Shown one piece after another: positions 12,475 to 24,620 of a stretch of DNA of 64,000 nucleotides (its first letter is position 1; the number at the start of each line of letters is the position of its first letter). Location: NCBI RefSeq assembly GCF_001625215.2, contig NC_030387.2, forward strand, positions 29,721,606 through 29,785,605, written 5' to 3'. The DNA comes from Daucus carota subsp. sativus (lineage: Eukaryota; Streptophyta; Magnoliopsida; Apiales; Apiaceae). The position numbers were made by a program, and so were the translations under genes. A model generated the notes under the pieces. It had not been told where the DNA came from. It saw only the letters and a program-made list of their open reading frames with translations, and did not search any database.

Positions 12475-15400
12475 GCTAAATTTGAGCAAATAACTCACAA
12501 AATACACAAACACTCTGCTCGTCTGATGGTTTGCATTCCATATCTTAGTGTACCATTTATATGTCACTTAACTCAAACTTTATCTTAATGTTTCATGTAC
12601 TTGAATAAAACTGAGCAGTGAGCTTCGACCAAACTTTTGTTGACATAATCAACTCCTTTATAGTCTATATACTATATCTACCACTATAATAATTACAGAC
12701 TTCCTGTTTAAAGTAGAAATTCTACCGCAACAAGTTGCACTGCTTTTTTCAACATAAAAAGGTCTATGGATCCTGTATACGTCGAAGAACAATGCTCTGA
12801 TTCACTATCCAAAGTTTCTCTACAGTGTAGTAATTGAGTCAGCAGAAAAAATTAGCTGAACCGTGAATGTCTTGGGACTGGAAAGGTGACGGCGTGCAAC
12901 GATTTCTGCCGCTCACCTCATCTCAGGAGATGAAATATATATATGTGAAGCAAAATACTCCTCTCTGTTAGTAAGAATATATGTTTATGGTAACTTGGAA
13001 ACAACTTAGAGAATTCAGATCTTCTCTTCTACCGTCACATTGCCAGTATTGCGACAGCACTAATTTCCACGCTATATAACGTCGTGGTTCTAATTTCTAA
13101 ATATTTACTAAGGAAATAAAAATGTCATTTACTGTATCACACATATCTTGTAGTTTCAGCAAACTTCAGATTTGGGATCAAAGCTTTCTGGTTTTACAAT
13201 TAGAGCAACTGACAGATGAAGTATTTAAGAGAAATCAAGTGCCGCAATTTAATCACAATAAATTCAGAAACTCCCTTTTGGCAAGTGGTTTATGTTCACT
13301 CTACAGAAAACATGGAGAAGATAAATAACATTTATCATTATAGTAATCTTGATCAAAATCAAAAGGAAAAATGATCAAACCAAAATAATCACAAGAATCA
13401 TACACAGAACTTTTAGTTTGTTAATTGTTTATATGCTTGCATTGCAGTGAGCTAGGACTACATATTATATGATTGTAATCGATTCTCTTGAAGTCTATAT
13501 AAATCTCTTTTAGTATTAACACTAAACAACAATAATTACGAACTTCCTGTTTATAATAGAAATTCTACATCGAGAATTTGCACTCCTTTTCTCGACTAGT
13601 GCTCATAAGTGGAAGACAAAAGCTCTACTGCGCTATTCAGATAAGAGGACCTGGAGTTAATTTTGAAACCAAGGCTGCTGCAATTTCTTAAAGATGCAGG
13701 AAGTTCGCCATAGACTTTATTGTTTCACAAAATTAGTGTCTGGAGTGAAAGTAGATATCCCACTGACGGAATTCTACCAGAAAAATTGTTATATCCTAAG
13801 TTAAGAAACGCTAGATTATTGACACTTTTTATTTGAACTACTTGGAATATTTGATGTATTTTAATTTTATAGTATAAGATTTGCTCATTTTATAATATTC
13901 TGCACACATTAATTCATCTTAAAATATTAATCTTTTGAGTTTTGACTGAATTGTGATAAACTATGTATGTTAGTCTATACAGCCAAGTATCCTGACAAAA
14001 AAACAAAAACAAAGTCAAGTACTGAAACAATCCAGCTGCAACAGCCATCTCAAACAATCCAGTTCTCATGGAAAAACAACATTGCAGCATTAAATTATTC
14101 TTGGTTAATTGAAATTCATAAGGAAGGTGCAGTCCATTTGAAGTATTGTCGAGGTAGATTTATGAATTAAGTGGAAGACTTGATATTTGCACTCAGTCAA
14201 ATAAGGAGGAGTGTTTAAATATTTTGATAATATATGCAAAAGGAGATCTTTTGATAAATCGGTAAAGACTCGTCGATTGTTGGCAACAATTTACTTGCTA
14301 GTTTTTTCTATTAGAAGATAAAAATCCAAGAATAAGTTATTTTATTCTGATTTGATATCTTTGACAGATGCTAATATGCTGATTATAGTTGTATCAATCC
14401 ATGGATTCCATCTGAACCACTCTCTTCTATATATCTCACTAGTAAACGGTGTTATGGTACTATAATTACAAACTTGCTGTTTAATAACACTGCCATAAGT
14501 GGAAGACTAATGCTCTAGTATCTAGACTTTAGTGGACTTGGAGTCACTTAGATTTGGATAAGTAGGTGATTCTGGAAGAACAATTATCTTGCCAATTTTC
14601 CCTACAGTGTAGTAACTGAGTCAGTCAGCCAAAAACAATCAGTTGATTCATGAAGATTCTTGGACTGGAAAGGTGACATGAAATGCATCATTTTCCACCA
14701 GAAATTGAACTCCTGAATGGAAGCATATGCTTAAAACACGTGAATGTTAATGATGAAAAGGTTTGTGGTTTTGCACTTGCTAAGAAACTTAGCAACAAAT
14801 CTACAAGTGGTTTTATGTTCACTCTACAGAACAAATGTAGAAGACGAATAGCATTAAGCATCATAGTAATCTGTAATCTTGATCAAAATAAAAAAGGAGA
14901 ATGATCAAACCAAAAAAATTACAAGAATCGTACATAAACTTTTGAGTTTGTCAAGTGTTTGTATCCTTGGAATGCAGATTCTCATGCACTTGAAAAGGCA
15001 GAGCACAGAGCGAGCTAGGGCTATATATTTTATGACATAATCAACCCTCTGGAAGTCTATATATAAATCTTTTTCAGTCCTACCACTAAACAATAATAAT
15101 TACAAACTTCCTGTTTATAATAGAAATTATAGTGCAAGAAATTGCATTGCTTTTTCTCAACTAGTGCTCATAAGTGGAAGACTAACGCTATACTTGACTA
15201 TATATTCGAAGACTAGGTTCTATATTAGAAAGTAATGCAACATAGTCGTTTTCTGACAACTTACAAGTGGAAGACTAGTGCTCATAGTAATCAAAAACAC
15301 TCTTTTTTTTTTTGCTTTCAAACATATTTTCTATTACTTCTCCAAATGACACAAAGGCCTGACACCCATAAAAATAATAGACCCTGACTTCAAGTATTTG

Positions 15401-15658
15401 CTTATGGACATGCATGTTGTGTTGTGATTTCATTTTATTCATGCGTATCATTTAGTTGCAGTGAACTTCAGATTAGACATCATATAAAAGGAATATCATG
15501 AGGTGGATTTATAATGCAATTATTCATCAGGACAGCATAAAAAAGTCTCAGGCATATCAGAGCTACAAGTCTATAACCATACCATCTTCTTCAGGGAGGG
15601 AATTGAGACCCTGTAATTTCTTTGAAGCATGCATGAAGTAGATCATCAGCACAAAGCC
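12475..15658. other. RLP intergenic region with repeated upstream modules
   Basis: No intact gene. A module containing aattacaaacttcctgtttataatagaaatt and flanking sequence recurs near 12696, 13535, 14463 and 15098, and in diverged form at 53895 upstream of the third RLP. Longer similarity joins about 13290-13610 with about 14810-15190 (both with gtttatgttcactctacag, cttgatcaaaat and gaccaagcc-less A-rich stretches in the same order). Similarity also joins about 12820-12895 with about 14600-14690 (ctacagtgtagtaa...gagtcag, gactggaaaggtgac). These look like promoter regions left behind by lost RLP copies. Confidence 0.7.
13664..13814 (-). pseudogene. LRR fragment of a lost RLP copy
   Basis: About 150 bp closely similar to the stretch near 16590-16740 of the intact RLP. 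It covers roughly two LRRs on the minus strand, including the region that reads NNFSGRIP in the intact gene. It stands alone among the repeated upstream modules, with no continuation on either side. Confidence 0.8.
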
Positions 15659-18600
15659 TCATGCTTTCCTCTGTAATCTAGCAACGCGCACAGCCAATGC
15701 AACATAAAAACGCTCTTTCAGCTTGAAGAGAAACAGGAAATATGCATGTCTCCAACGACGGTTTAGCACTAAAGTTCCAATGAATCCCCAAAAGGTAGTG
15801 CTGAAACCAAGTGCTGCACTTATGTACAGCGACCTCTTATACTCACCATCATCTCCATCTACTTCATACTCAGGGGAGGCAGGCAAGACGCGATCAGCTG
15901 GTTCATCTTCAGGACAAATATTTTTGAGTGGCTTACCACAGAGTCCAATGTTACCCTCATATGAGGAAATATTGAATCCCTGGAGCTGAGTACCAGATGG
16001 AATTCTTCCCGAAAAATTGTTATTTGAGAGATCTAAATACGCAAGAAAATTCAATCCAGACATGCTTGCAGGAATTTTACCAGAAAAATTGTTTCCCGAC
16101 AAGTCTAAGCATTCTAACTCTTTTAATTGGCCTATGTCCATGGGAACATTTCCGTAAAACCTATTTCCTGACAAGTTCAATCCCTTGAGTTGTAGAAGTC
16201 TGGTTATCTCTGTGGGAATTTCTCCCATCAATTCATTGGTTGACAGATCGATCATCTTCAGATATGCGAAATTTCTTCCATACTCAAATTCCTGCCCTTT
16301 CCATCTTGCTAATACATTGGGTGTAGAATGATTTAAATTGTAGTTAAGCTCAGTGGCTTCAGTTGATTTATGGATCATAGCAGTAAAATTATTGAAGCAA
16401 GTAGGAATAGTTCCAGAAATTCTGTTAATGGACAGGTCTAGGAAATGAAGACTTGAAAGATGACATATTTCATTAGGCAGGCCTCCATAAAACCTATTGG
16501 ATTTTAAAATCAGGGCATACAACTGTTTCAGGTCTTCCCCTATCCATGACGGTACCTTTCCAGATAGCTTATTCAACCCAAGATCTACAAAAGCAAGGCT
16601 GCTGCAGTTCCTTATGGATACAGGCAGATCACCGTAGAGCTGATTGTTTCGCAAAATCAGTGTCTGGAGGAAAACTAAATACCCTATTGACTTTGGAATT
16701 CTGCCAGAAAAGTTGTTGTATCCCAAATTAAGGAACTCTAGACCTTGAAAATGCATCCAGTTATCTGGTAGTGGACCAAACAAATGGTTATGCGAGATAT
16801 CAAGAAACCTTAATGAGGAGTCTTCAACAACAAACATGGAAAAGAGTGTTCCTGAAAATTTGTTCTGAGATAGATTTATTTTGAGACATTCTACCGAAAT
16901 TGGTGGGAGCGGTCCATCAAAATAGTTTGAACTCAAATCTATCTCTCGGATATAAACAAATTTGTAAGGAAACTTGCCCCTAATATTGTTGGAAGAGAGA
17001 TTTAGATGTATTACACTTGAGAGGTTCTGGAACCATGTAGGGATGGTATCTGAGATTTGGTTGTTAGAGATATCAAGAATCTCCATGTAATCTTGATTCC
17101 GAATCCAGTTTGGGAAATTTGGCCCCAACTTACATGATGCCAAAGAAAGTTCCCAAAGTTTAAAAGTTGGAAGCCATTCAGAATTGAACTCAAATGTCAG
17201 AGAATTAAATGACGTACGCAAGTACTTTAAGCTAGAAAGATTGGACAAATGTTCTTCATTGATTGTACTGCCGATGGAGTTCATTGAAAGGTCTAGCTCT
17301 TCAAGAGTGGAAAGGAGTCCGGTTGACTGAGTTTCCCATTCTGTAAGTTGATTTCCATCAAGTCTCAGAACTTGCAAGGACGAACATCCAGTTAAATCAG
17401 GAAGACTCCCAGAAAACTCATTACTAGAAAGATCTAATGAATCCAGAGATAAAAATCCTGTGAAATCCGGTAAAGAGCCTCTAAGATGATTATTGGACAA
17501 ATCCAATAATTGTAGATCTGAATGGTGTTCAAAAACTGGTGGTAGGTATCCACTTAAATGATTCGAGCTTGCTTCCAATATTCTGAGGGATGAAAATAGT
17601 GTGATATCAGGGAGCGAACCAGCAAGTTGGTTTTCAGATACGAAGAATTCTTGTAAAAGAGGAAACTGTCCAGATAAAACATCTTCAAGGTTCCCCGTGA
17701 AATTGTTGTCACTGAAATGTATGACTTGTAAATTGGTTAAATGACGGATGGAATATGGAAGCATGTCATTTAATTGATTTCCAGAGAGATCCAGATATGT
17801 AAGAGCGGTCATATGACCCAAAGACTCTGGAATTCTACCTTTTAACAAGCTATGAGCGAGGCCAAGCTCTACCAGACTGGCAGTGAAGTGAGAAAGCCAA
17901 TTAAAAATGGATGAATTGAAGTTATTTCCCCCAAGATGAAGGCTAGAAATAGAGGATGAAAAATTGCTTGAACTAGAAGATGGACCCGAGAGATTACAGT
18001 AGTTTAGATGCATAACTGCTATGGAAGGGATCCTCTGAAGAACACTTACCCAAATACTAGGAGGGACAATAATGATACCACTCAAGTCAAGGTATGTCAA
18101 CGAAGAAAGATTAAATAACCACCATGAGTTCCAACCAGTTGTTAGACCATAACTATAACCAAGATCAAGATACTGCAACTTAGAGAGATTCCCAAGCTCA
18201 TGCGGAATAACTCCTGAAGTGGAATAAGAATAAGAAAGATCAAGGTACCGTAGGCTGCTAAGTGAACCAATAAAATTTGGGATAGAACCATCAAATAAAT
18301 TATTGCTGAAATTCAGATACTGCAAGTAGGTGAGGTTCGCCATCTGGTAGGGTATAGGTCCAATCATAAGATTATCCGAGATATCAAGGTGAACTAACTT
18401 TGTGAGAGAACCGATGAACCTGGGAAATTCTTCAAAGCAATTGTGACTGATGTCTAAGTATTTAAGATATGGCAAGTCAAGCAATGAATAAATAGAACAA
18501 ACACCGGTGTCATACATGGAACATATAAGAGAAGAAAGATGAAGGCGAGTTACATGACCGGTGTGGTTATTGCAGCCAACACCTTCCCATTGACAGCAAT

Positions 18601-18802
18601 CTCCGTCCTCATTCTTCCATGAATCAAGAAACTCATGTCTGCCTTCATCGCAGACAACACCTTGTTTAAACAACAGGAGAGCTTTTCTTTCCCTCTCAAT
18701 GCACCTCGTGGACAAGGATTCTGAACTGGACGACGATGTTTTCATGCATAGTAGAAAAGTAACAAATAATACAAGCAGATATGGATCAATTGTATAACTC
18801 AT
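15659..18802 (-). CDS. LRR receptor-like protein, EIX2-like, intact
   Basis: Cell-surface receptor without a kinase, 1,047 residues, intronless. In order: signal peptide (MSYTIDPYLLVLFVTFLLC...), LRRNT_2 motif (CIERERKALLLFKQGV...CCQWEGVGC), about 30 extracellular LRRs, an island (around VLARWKGQEFEYGRNF), four more LRRs, a cap (GLCGKPLKNICPEDEP), a short acidic stretch, a membrane helix (LYISAALGFSTTFWGFIGTL) and a basic cytoplasmic tail ending RVARLQRKA. This is the layout of the tomato EIX/Ve/Cf RLPs, which are known to signal through SOBIR1-type kinases and detect microbial or wall-derived ligands. The ligand here is unknown. The start is the ATG at 18802; an in-frame GTG nine codons upstream is not a plausible start. 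It is a close tandem paralog of the interrupted copy downstream. Many N-glycosylation sites (NLS, NFS) are visible. Confidence 0.93.
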   Translation of the reverse strand: MSYTIDPYLLVLFVTFLLCMKTSSSSSESLSTRCIERERKALLLFKQGVVCDEGRHEFLDSWKNEDGDCCQWEGVGCNNHTGHVTRLHLSSLICSMYDTGVCSIYSLLDLPYLKYLDISHNCFEEFPRFIGSLTKLVHLDISDNLMIGPIPYQMANLTYLQYLNFSNNLFDGSIPNFIGSLSSLRYLDLSYSYSTSGVIPHELGNLSKLQYLDLGYSYGLTTGWNSWWLFNLSSLTYLDLSGIIIVPPSIWVSVLQRIPSIAVMHLNYCNLSGPSSSSSNFSSSISSLHLGGNNFNSSIFNWLSHFTASLVELGLAHSLLKGRIPESLGHMTALTYLDLSGNQLNDMLPYSIRHLTNLQVIHFSDNNFTGNLEDVLSGQFPLLQEFFVSENQLAGSLPDITLFSSLRILEASSNHLSGYLPPVFEHHSDLQLLDLSNNHLRGSLPDFTGFLSLDSLDLSSNEFSGSLPDLTGCSSLQVLRLDGNQLTEWETQSTGLLSTLEELDLSMNSIGSTINEEHLSNLSSLKYLRTSFNSLTFEFNSEWLPTFKLWELSLASCKLGPNFPNWIRNQDYMEILDISNNQISDTIPTWFQNLSSVIHLNLSSNNIRGKFPYKFVYIREIDLSSNYFDGPLPPISVECLKINLSQNKFSGTLFSMFVVEDSSLRFLDISHNHLFGPLPDNWMHFQGLEFLNLGYNNFSGRIPKSIGYLVFLQTLILRNNQLYGDLPVSIRNCSSLAFVDLGLNKLSGKVPSWIGEDLKQLYALILKSNRFYGGLPNEICHLSSLHFLDLSINRISGTIPTCFNNFTAMIHKSTEATELNYNLNHSTPNVLARWKGQEFEYGRNFAYLKMIDLSTNELMGEIPTEITRLLQLKGLNLSGNRFYGNVPMDIGQLKELECLDLSGNNFSGKIPASMSGLNFLAYLDLSNNNFSGRIPSGTQLQGFNISSYEGNIGLCGKPLKNICPEDEPADRVLPASPEYEVDGDDGEYKRSLYISAALGFSTTFWGFIGTLVLNRRWRHAYFLFLFKLKERFYVALAVRVARLQRKA

Positions 18803-20132
18803 CGTGCTAACTTTGAGCAAATAACTCACAAACTACAAACACTTTGCTCGTCTAATTAATGGTTTGCGTTCCATTTTCTAACCTACCATTTATACATCAC
18901 TCAAGTCAAGTGGACGATGAAGCTGGGAACTACATTTTTATTGACTTTCAACTCTTTCACTGTCTCACTAACTGGAGATAATAATGGCGAGCGAGCTTAG
19001 TCGTTCCCACAGTCAAGGTACATTTATCATTATCGAATTAAATTATGTTATTAAGGGCCAGTTCTAATATAAAAAATTGACTACAGATGATAAATAAAGG
19101 TCGATTATCAAACTCTTTACTGAAGTTGACAAATATATCAGCTTTATCACTGATTTCCACGGGGTCTCACGTGACACATCAAACTCATTTACTAGTATCA
19201 AAATCATGGACGGAATGACAGATCCACTGTTGATGTGACACGCTAATAAATAAAAAGTGTTATTCATTTTTCTCGCGGTACGCAATCTTTTAATTAGATT
19301 AACTTTAGTCTTTAGGATATAATTATCTAAATAAATGCATGGAAAAATTTTAAGATATAATTAAATAAACATCCAAGATTATTCAAAAAAAAACTAAACA
19401 TCCAAGATTAACTTTTATGTTTTTTATTAGATTATAGTTATTTTTAAATAATTTTAAAATGTTCTCTCTTTAATAAATTTTATTTATATGAATATTATTG
19501 TTGGCAAAAAAAATATTTTTAAACTTTTACAATCCCGATCACTTCGAACTAGTAAAATATTACACTAGTCCACTTGAGATAAAAATTAGACTATGTTTAG
19601 TTTGAAAAAATTAATATTTTTTTTTATATCAACCACTCTTTTTAAATTTTAAGAAAAATTTAGAGATAGAACAAAAAGAATTTTTTTTCGATTTTTAACA
19701 CTTCTATTTCTTTTGAAGTTTTTTGTACCAAACAAAGACATGAAAATAAATATACGTATTTTTTTTGCCTAAACAAAGATATATGCATACGTTCACTGTT
19801 TACACGTATTTTGAGGCTTCTATAAAGTATAGCTTCATAATGTTTTTCTTAATAAAACTTTAAACATTAAACTTTTATTCAAGCAAAAAAAAATTAAAAA
19901 ATAATATGGAACTATACTTTAAAGAAGTCTTTAAAAAGCGAGCCAAAAAGTAATGCTTACAATTGAATGAGACCGGAAGTATTTTCTTCCCCAACACTTT
20001 AATCACTTCTAGTTCTAACTTCTAATTCACTTTTTTACTTAAATAAAATCATTTATTTTAAACTCATCCAAACGTTGTAATATATTTCTCTTTTGACTTT
20101 TTGAACTTTTGTAATCCACCATTTTTTATTTG

Positions 20133-20133
<1 letters not shown>
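18803..20133. other. AT-rich spacer, no gene seen
   Basis: The first 150 bp should hold the RLP promoter. The rest is AT-rich with no coding conservation on either strand and no clear element ends. Confidence 0.5.

Positions 20134-20202
<69 letters not shown>
20134..20202. repeat. (TA)n microsatellite
   Basis: An uninterrupted TA tract of nearly 70 bp directly precedes the inverted-repeat element. A second, shorter TA tract follows that element at about 20626-20650. Confidence 0.97.
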
Positions 20203-20204
<2 letters not shown>

Positions 20205-20625
20205 AACATTCCAGAGAGGGACTCCTTATATGGAGTTACATAGTGCGCCACTATAAATCATCAATTTTATTATAAATTTTGTTATAGAATACATATAAAA
20301 CGTGATTCTAATATATAATATTATAAGATATATCTATTTTAATTAATTTAACACTTAAAATTTGATGAAAAAAATATATTTTCGAAACTGATTCTACAAC
20401 AGAATAATTCTAGATAATTATTATTCTGTTATAGAATCATGTTGAGATATTGCAAAATTTTAGATGATTTTTGGAATAAAAATATTGTATAACTTCGTTT
20501 TCGGTTTAATAATCAAAATTTGTAATTATATTTCATAAAAAATATAATAAAATATATATTATGTATATATTTATAATGGTGTGCTACGTAACTCCATATA
20601 GGAGGGTATGTTATGGAGTGCTACC
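20203..20625. mobile_element. MITE-like element with terminal inverted repeats in a TA microsatellite
   Basis: The stretch at 20214-20253 (actccttatatggagttaca, then tagtgcgccactata) is repeated inverted, with some mismatches, at 20571-20607 (ataatggtgtgctacgtaac, then tccatataggagg). About 420 bp in all, no ORF, and flanked on both sides by TA repeats, as expected for insertion at a TA-type target. The family is not determined. Confidence 0.65.
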
Positions 20626-20653
20626 CATATATATATATATATATATATATGGG

Positions 20654-22741
20654 TCGAGTTCCAGGGAGACCAGCCTTTTCTTTTTTTTTTTTGTAAGGAG
20701 GGAGACCAGCCTTTTCAAGAGACCCAAGAGACCACCATCTAAGCCGTTGATAATTAAGTATTTTATTAAATTACTTTATACATATAATAATGGCAATCTT
20801 GTAATTTTTCTTAAAAATTAAGGGTTGTAGCATGTTTCTTTGTATTATACAAGCCGGTATATTCATCATATATAGAAGCAGCGTGAAATTCGGAATTACA
20901 TTAAATGCAAGAATATTTTATAATTGGAAATTACATAATATATTCAATCAATTCACATATGCGTTATTAATCACAATCCATATCACATGGATACTTACAG
21001 AATATAGATGCCGCAAGTTCAACAAAAAGCTCTGAAGAGAGATTATGGGTTCCGTTCTGATGCTCCAACAAAGATTGTTTCTATGATATTTGTAACTTAC
21101 CATGCATATTTTGTGTCGGAAAAAACAGCTTGTTTGTTTATATCTTTGAGGACTTAAGGTATTGTTCTTGACGATGTTTTTCACATACTCGAAAAGATTC
21201 TTGCTGGTGTTGTATTTTATGTATTTGAGATTCTTAATAGCGTTTGAATTGAAAACTTTGCATCCTTTTTTCCGATATTCTTTTATGTGTTCTTTTAAGT
21301 GTTTGTTCGGATGACTTTTTCATTTGGATAATAACAGGTTCATTGTTACGAGATTGAGCTTGTTTATTTTGGCAACAAGATGGAATCATTGAACAAGAAT
21401 AATGGGAGAGAAGATCAAGATCACGGGTTACAAGAAGAAAAATTATAATGCATGCTTCAAGGCTGTGTATATCTATAAAGTCCAGAGACAAGAAAAAGAT
21501 GGGGATCTCATCATGTACTTTAGACATTGACAGTGTGCTTATATTTCGGAGATTGATACATTCTATAGTTTTTACATTGATTGGTTTCCCAATGGTATGG
21601 CATATAGGAGCTAAGAATACAAGTTCTGTATCTTCAAATTTCTCGTTGACGGAAACTTCATGGGTGGTGCTGATCATTTTTCATTTGAATCATCTGGGTT
21701 TACATGGCAGTTGGATATTTTTTAGCTAGATTTATTTTTTCTTGGAATACTTGATCAACAAATGAAATATTATAATATAATACAACAATATTCTATAGTT
21801 GTTCCGATTTATTTTATGTAAAGTGATGGATTCTTTAAGATATTTTGAGAAAGATTCAATAATTTTCTCTCTTGTAATTTTTCTACACATTTGTTCTTTA
21901 AATTTTGAAAAATTTATATTACATTGTCATTTAAAATTTAAAGTTCTACTCGGTGTTCTGTTCTATACTTTTTTATAGATTTTAAAAATATTTTCTGATA
22001 GATTCTCTTAAGTGTTCTATAATATTTTTGTTAAGTTTCAAGTATTAGAATACGTAATAGAATCTTACCATTCTATTTTTACTAAGTTCCAAGTATTAAA
22101 ATACTTAAAAGAATCTTACCATTCTATTAAATGTCAAGCGACTTAAATAATTAGAAAGGAATAATTTTAATTTAATATACTTACCAAAATACTTATTGTT
22201 TTGAAAAATTGAAAGAACCTAAGTTGAGCAGTTACTATAGTAAAACTATATTTATATAATATTATAACAAAAATATCTAGTTAAACGTCGCGAGTAATTT
22301 GAAAAATATTGTAATTTAAAATCTAATTTGAATAATTATTCTGATATACAATGAAATATGACATTCAATTGGTTTATCAATTAAAATTACGATCATCTTA
22401 AAGAATCTTTATCTTTATTTTAATCTTTAAAATAATTTTTAATATGATCTTTAAAATAATCTTTATTATGATCTTTACTATAGTGAGTTCTTAAAGTTCT
22501 TTAGTGAATTATTTAAAAAAGATTTTTTTAAAGATTTTGACATAAAATCAATTAAAGTTATTTAACTTTACTTAAATTATAATAATAAATTTTATTTTGT
22601 ATATACACTTAAATTATTTTTTTGCATATAGTTATTCTATATAATTTTGTAAAGATTCTCTAAAGTCCTTTTTTTTAAAAATGACCTTGTAAGTGTTTAT
22701 TAAATTTTACCTATGGTCCTTAATGTAAAATGATTTTCAAA
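20654..22741. other. AT-rich region, nothing identified
   Basis: A short direct repeat (ggagaccagccttttc at about 20677 and 20701) lies just after the TA tract. Further on there are only short ORFs, the longest about 147 codons on the minus strand at 21234-21677, with no motif that I recognise. From about 21750 the sequence is strongly AT-rich with repeated (a)tctttaaaataatc phrases. Confidence 0.45.
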
Positions 22742-24620
22742 TTATTCATCATAATATTCATTAAAATGATCTTGTAAGATTCCATAAAATATTTCAAAAA
22801 ATGATTTTGTAAGTAAAGCTACTGCTTTCTTGCCTGGTGGTAATGAAGTAAATATCCATTTGCGGACCTTATCGAGGATAAAAGAAGGAGTTTGATTTAA
22901 AGGGGTAAACCTGGGTTCTTCACCGACTGGCCGAAGGGAAGTCCTTCGGTCTCTTAGCGGATCTGTAGGTTTTCGGAAATCCTCCATGCCATCAACCTGC
23001 ATGGCCTGTAGACCTGAGCTTTCCCCTCGAGAGGTAGGGTAATAGGCGCGGATCCTTTCATCCGTGGCGATGTAGGTGGAGGCAATGTTGTAGGCTTCGT
23101 AGAGGTCTTTCGGTTCTTTATTGCACAATTCCTTGCAACAGTCTTTGCATTCTTTATAATTCATGTTTCTGATGAAGGAGTCTACAGCATTCGAGGGCCG
23201 TAGGTCTTTTACTTTAAGGGCAGCGGCCTTGAATTTCTGAATGTAGTCCCGCAGGGACTCTCCTGGGCTTTGCTTCACGTTTTCCAAGGAGATGGTGTGG
23301 ACTGCATGCGGGGTATTAACCCGAAATTTGGCCAGAAACATTTCTTTAAAAGTGTTCCAAGAGTCGATGCTCTTGGGGGGTAAAGTGGAGAACCAGGTTC
23401 GGGCGTAGGCCCTGAAGGTAGATACGAACAAGCGACACTTGGTAATATCGTTGTGACGGTGACATATCATGAGGTTTTTATAATAGCTTAAATGGTCTCC
23501 AGGGTCTGTGGTGCCGTCAAAAGATTCCAATCCTGTTACTTTGACCCCTAAATCAATTTGTCCTGCTTCCAGGAGGTCTGTAAATGGGGAATTTCTTCCA
23601 GTGGCCTCGGGGTGTGGGCCGGTAGCCATCCCTTCGAGTCTTGTCAACCTAGCAACCACATCAGGGTGGCCTTCGGCATATGGGGCTGGTAGGTTTTGTT
23701 GAATTATCACAGGAGGCGAGTGTACCCTGCGATAGTTAGGCGACCGAGTTCTCGTCCTTCTCTCATGTCGAGAAGCACGATCATCATACGGCCCTCTTCT
23801 AGAGTGATGGCGGGAACTGGTGGTACTCCGAGATTCTGAAGAGGATCGACTGGGCTGGCGGGAGTTTCCTCGGTGGTATCGATATTCGTCTCTTTCGTTT
23901 CTTTCATAGGGGGGAGAAGGAGAACGGTAGCGAGAGGAAGGCTCAGGGAACTGCGTGGTATAGGTTGCGGAGATATCTGACGGGACATATGGCGGGTCGT
24001 ACATGCCATAGTAGTTAGCGGCCATCTGGGCAGCAAGATTATCCATCTGTTCTTGTAGGTGTCTTTGCTGGGCTTCATACTGGTAGAAGCGACCATAATT
24101 GGGTGATTGAGGTGGTGAGAGATGGGGTGGTGAAGGTGGTTCATATGCGTGGCTCGGTTGGTTTGTCGATTCTTCACTCATGTTTAGGGTTTTCGTTTTT
24201 TAGGTCGTTGTTTCTTTGTCTTCTCAGGTGAGCTTTCACGGGTTTTTTCTTTTCTGATCCCCGGCGGCGGCGCCACTGATAGTTTTTATGTATCTCTATC
24301 CTTTCTTCTCTCTCTTCCTCCCCTTTTATTCTCTCTTATTCTTGAGTCATCTATCTCCTGCCTTCTTTCTGTGCCACATTAGCTATTCTATTGTTGTAGA
24401 GTAGGTGACGGGGTGAGTGAGAGTTACAGGCAGGCAGCTGAGTGGAAATAGAAAGGACAGGTGTGATTCTGGGAGTGTGGCACGTGTAGCTTTGTGAACC
24501 TACGGGGCTTGGACATAACTGGGGGAGCGCTGTAAGGGTATGGGAGAGTTGTAAGGGTGTGTCCCTACGGTCCTTCATGTCTCACGGTCTTACGATGTAA
24601 ATCGTCGTTAGAGTCTATCA
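22742..24620 (-). mobile_element. Incomplete Ty3/gypsy (Tat-like) retroelement fossil: LTR and gag
   Basis: Reading on the minus strand, one LTR spans 24620-24277 (344 bp) and has TGATAG/CTATCA ends. A primer binding site follows directly (about 24276-24257) and fits the 3' end of plant tRNA-Asp. A gag reading frame follows at 24181-22742. It has a Pro/Arg/Ser-rich N-terminal half and the retrotransposon gag core (FDGTTDPGDHLSYYKNLM...YARTWFSTLP...W..FKEMFLAKF). This core and the primer site suggest the Tat branch. No pol genes and no second LTR were found, so the element is incomplete. Its age cannot be estimated without the other LTR. Confidence 0.85.
24277..24620 (-). repeat. LTR of the Ty3/gypsy fossil
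   Basis: Bounded by the short inverted repeat TGATAG...CTATCA and directly followed (minus strand) by the primer binding site. The 5 bp outside it (ttgct, 24621-24625) would be the target duplication, but its partner was not found. Confidence 0.8.

Noticed and set aside
12475-12567. Longer N-terminus of the first RLP
   Set aside because: It begins with GTG and adds residues ahead of a good signal peptide. The ATG at 12474 or 12471 is the likely start.
18803-18829. Longer N-terminus of the second RLP
   Set aside because: It begins with GTG. The ATG at 18802 directly starts the signal peptide.
21234-21677. Minus-strand ORF of 147 codons
   Set aside because: No recognisable motif, low-complexity surroundings and no splice context. 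I cannot support it as a gene.
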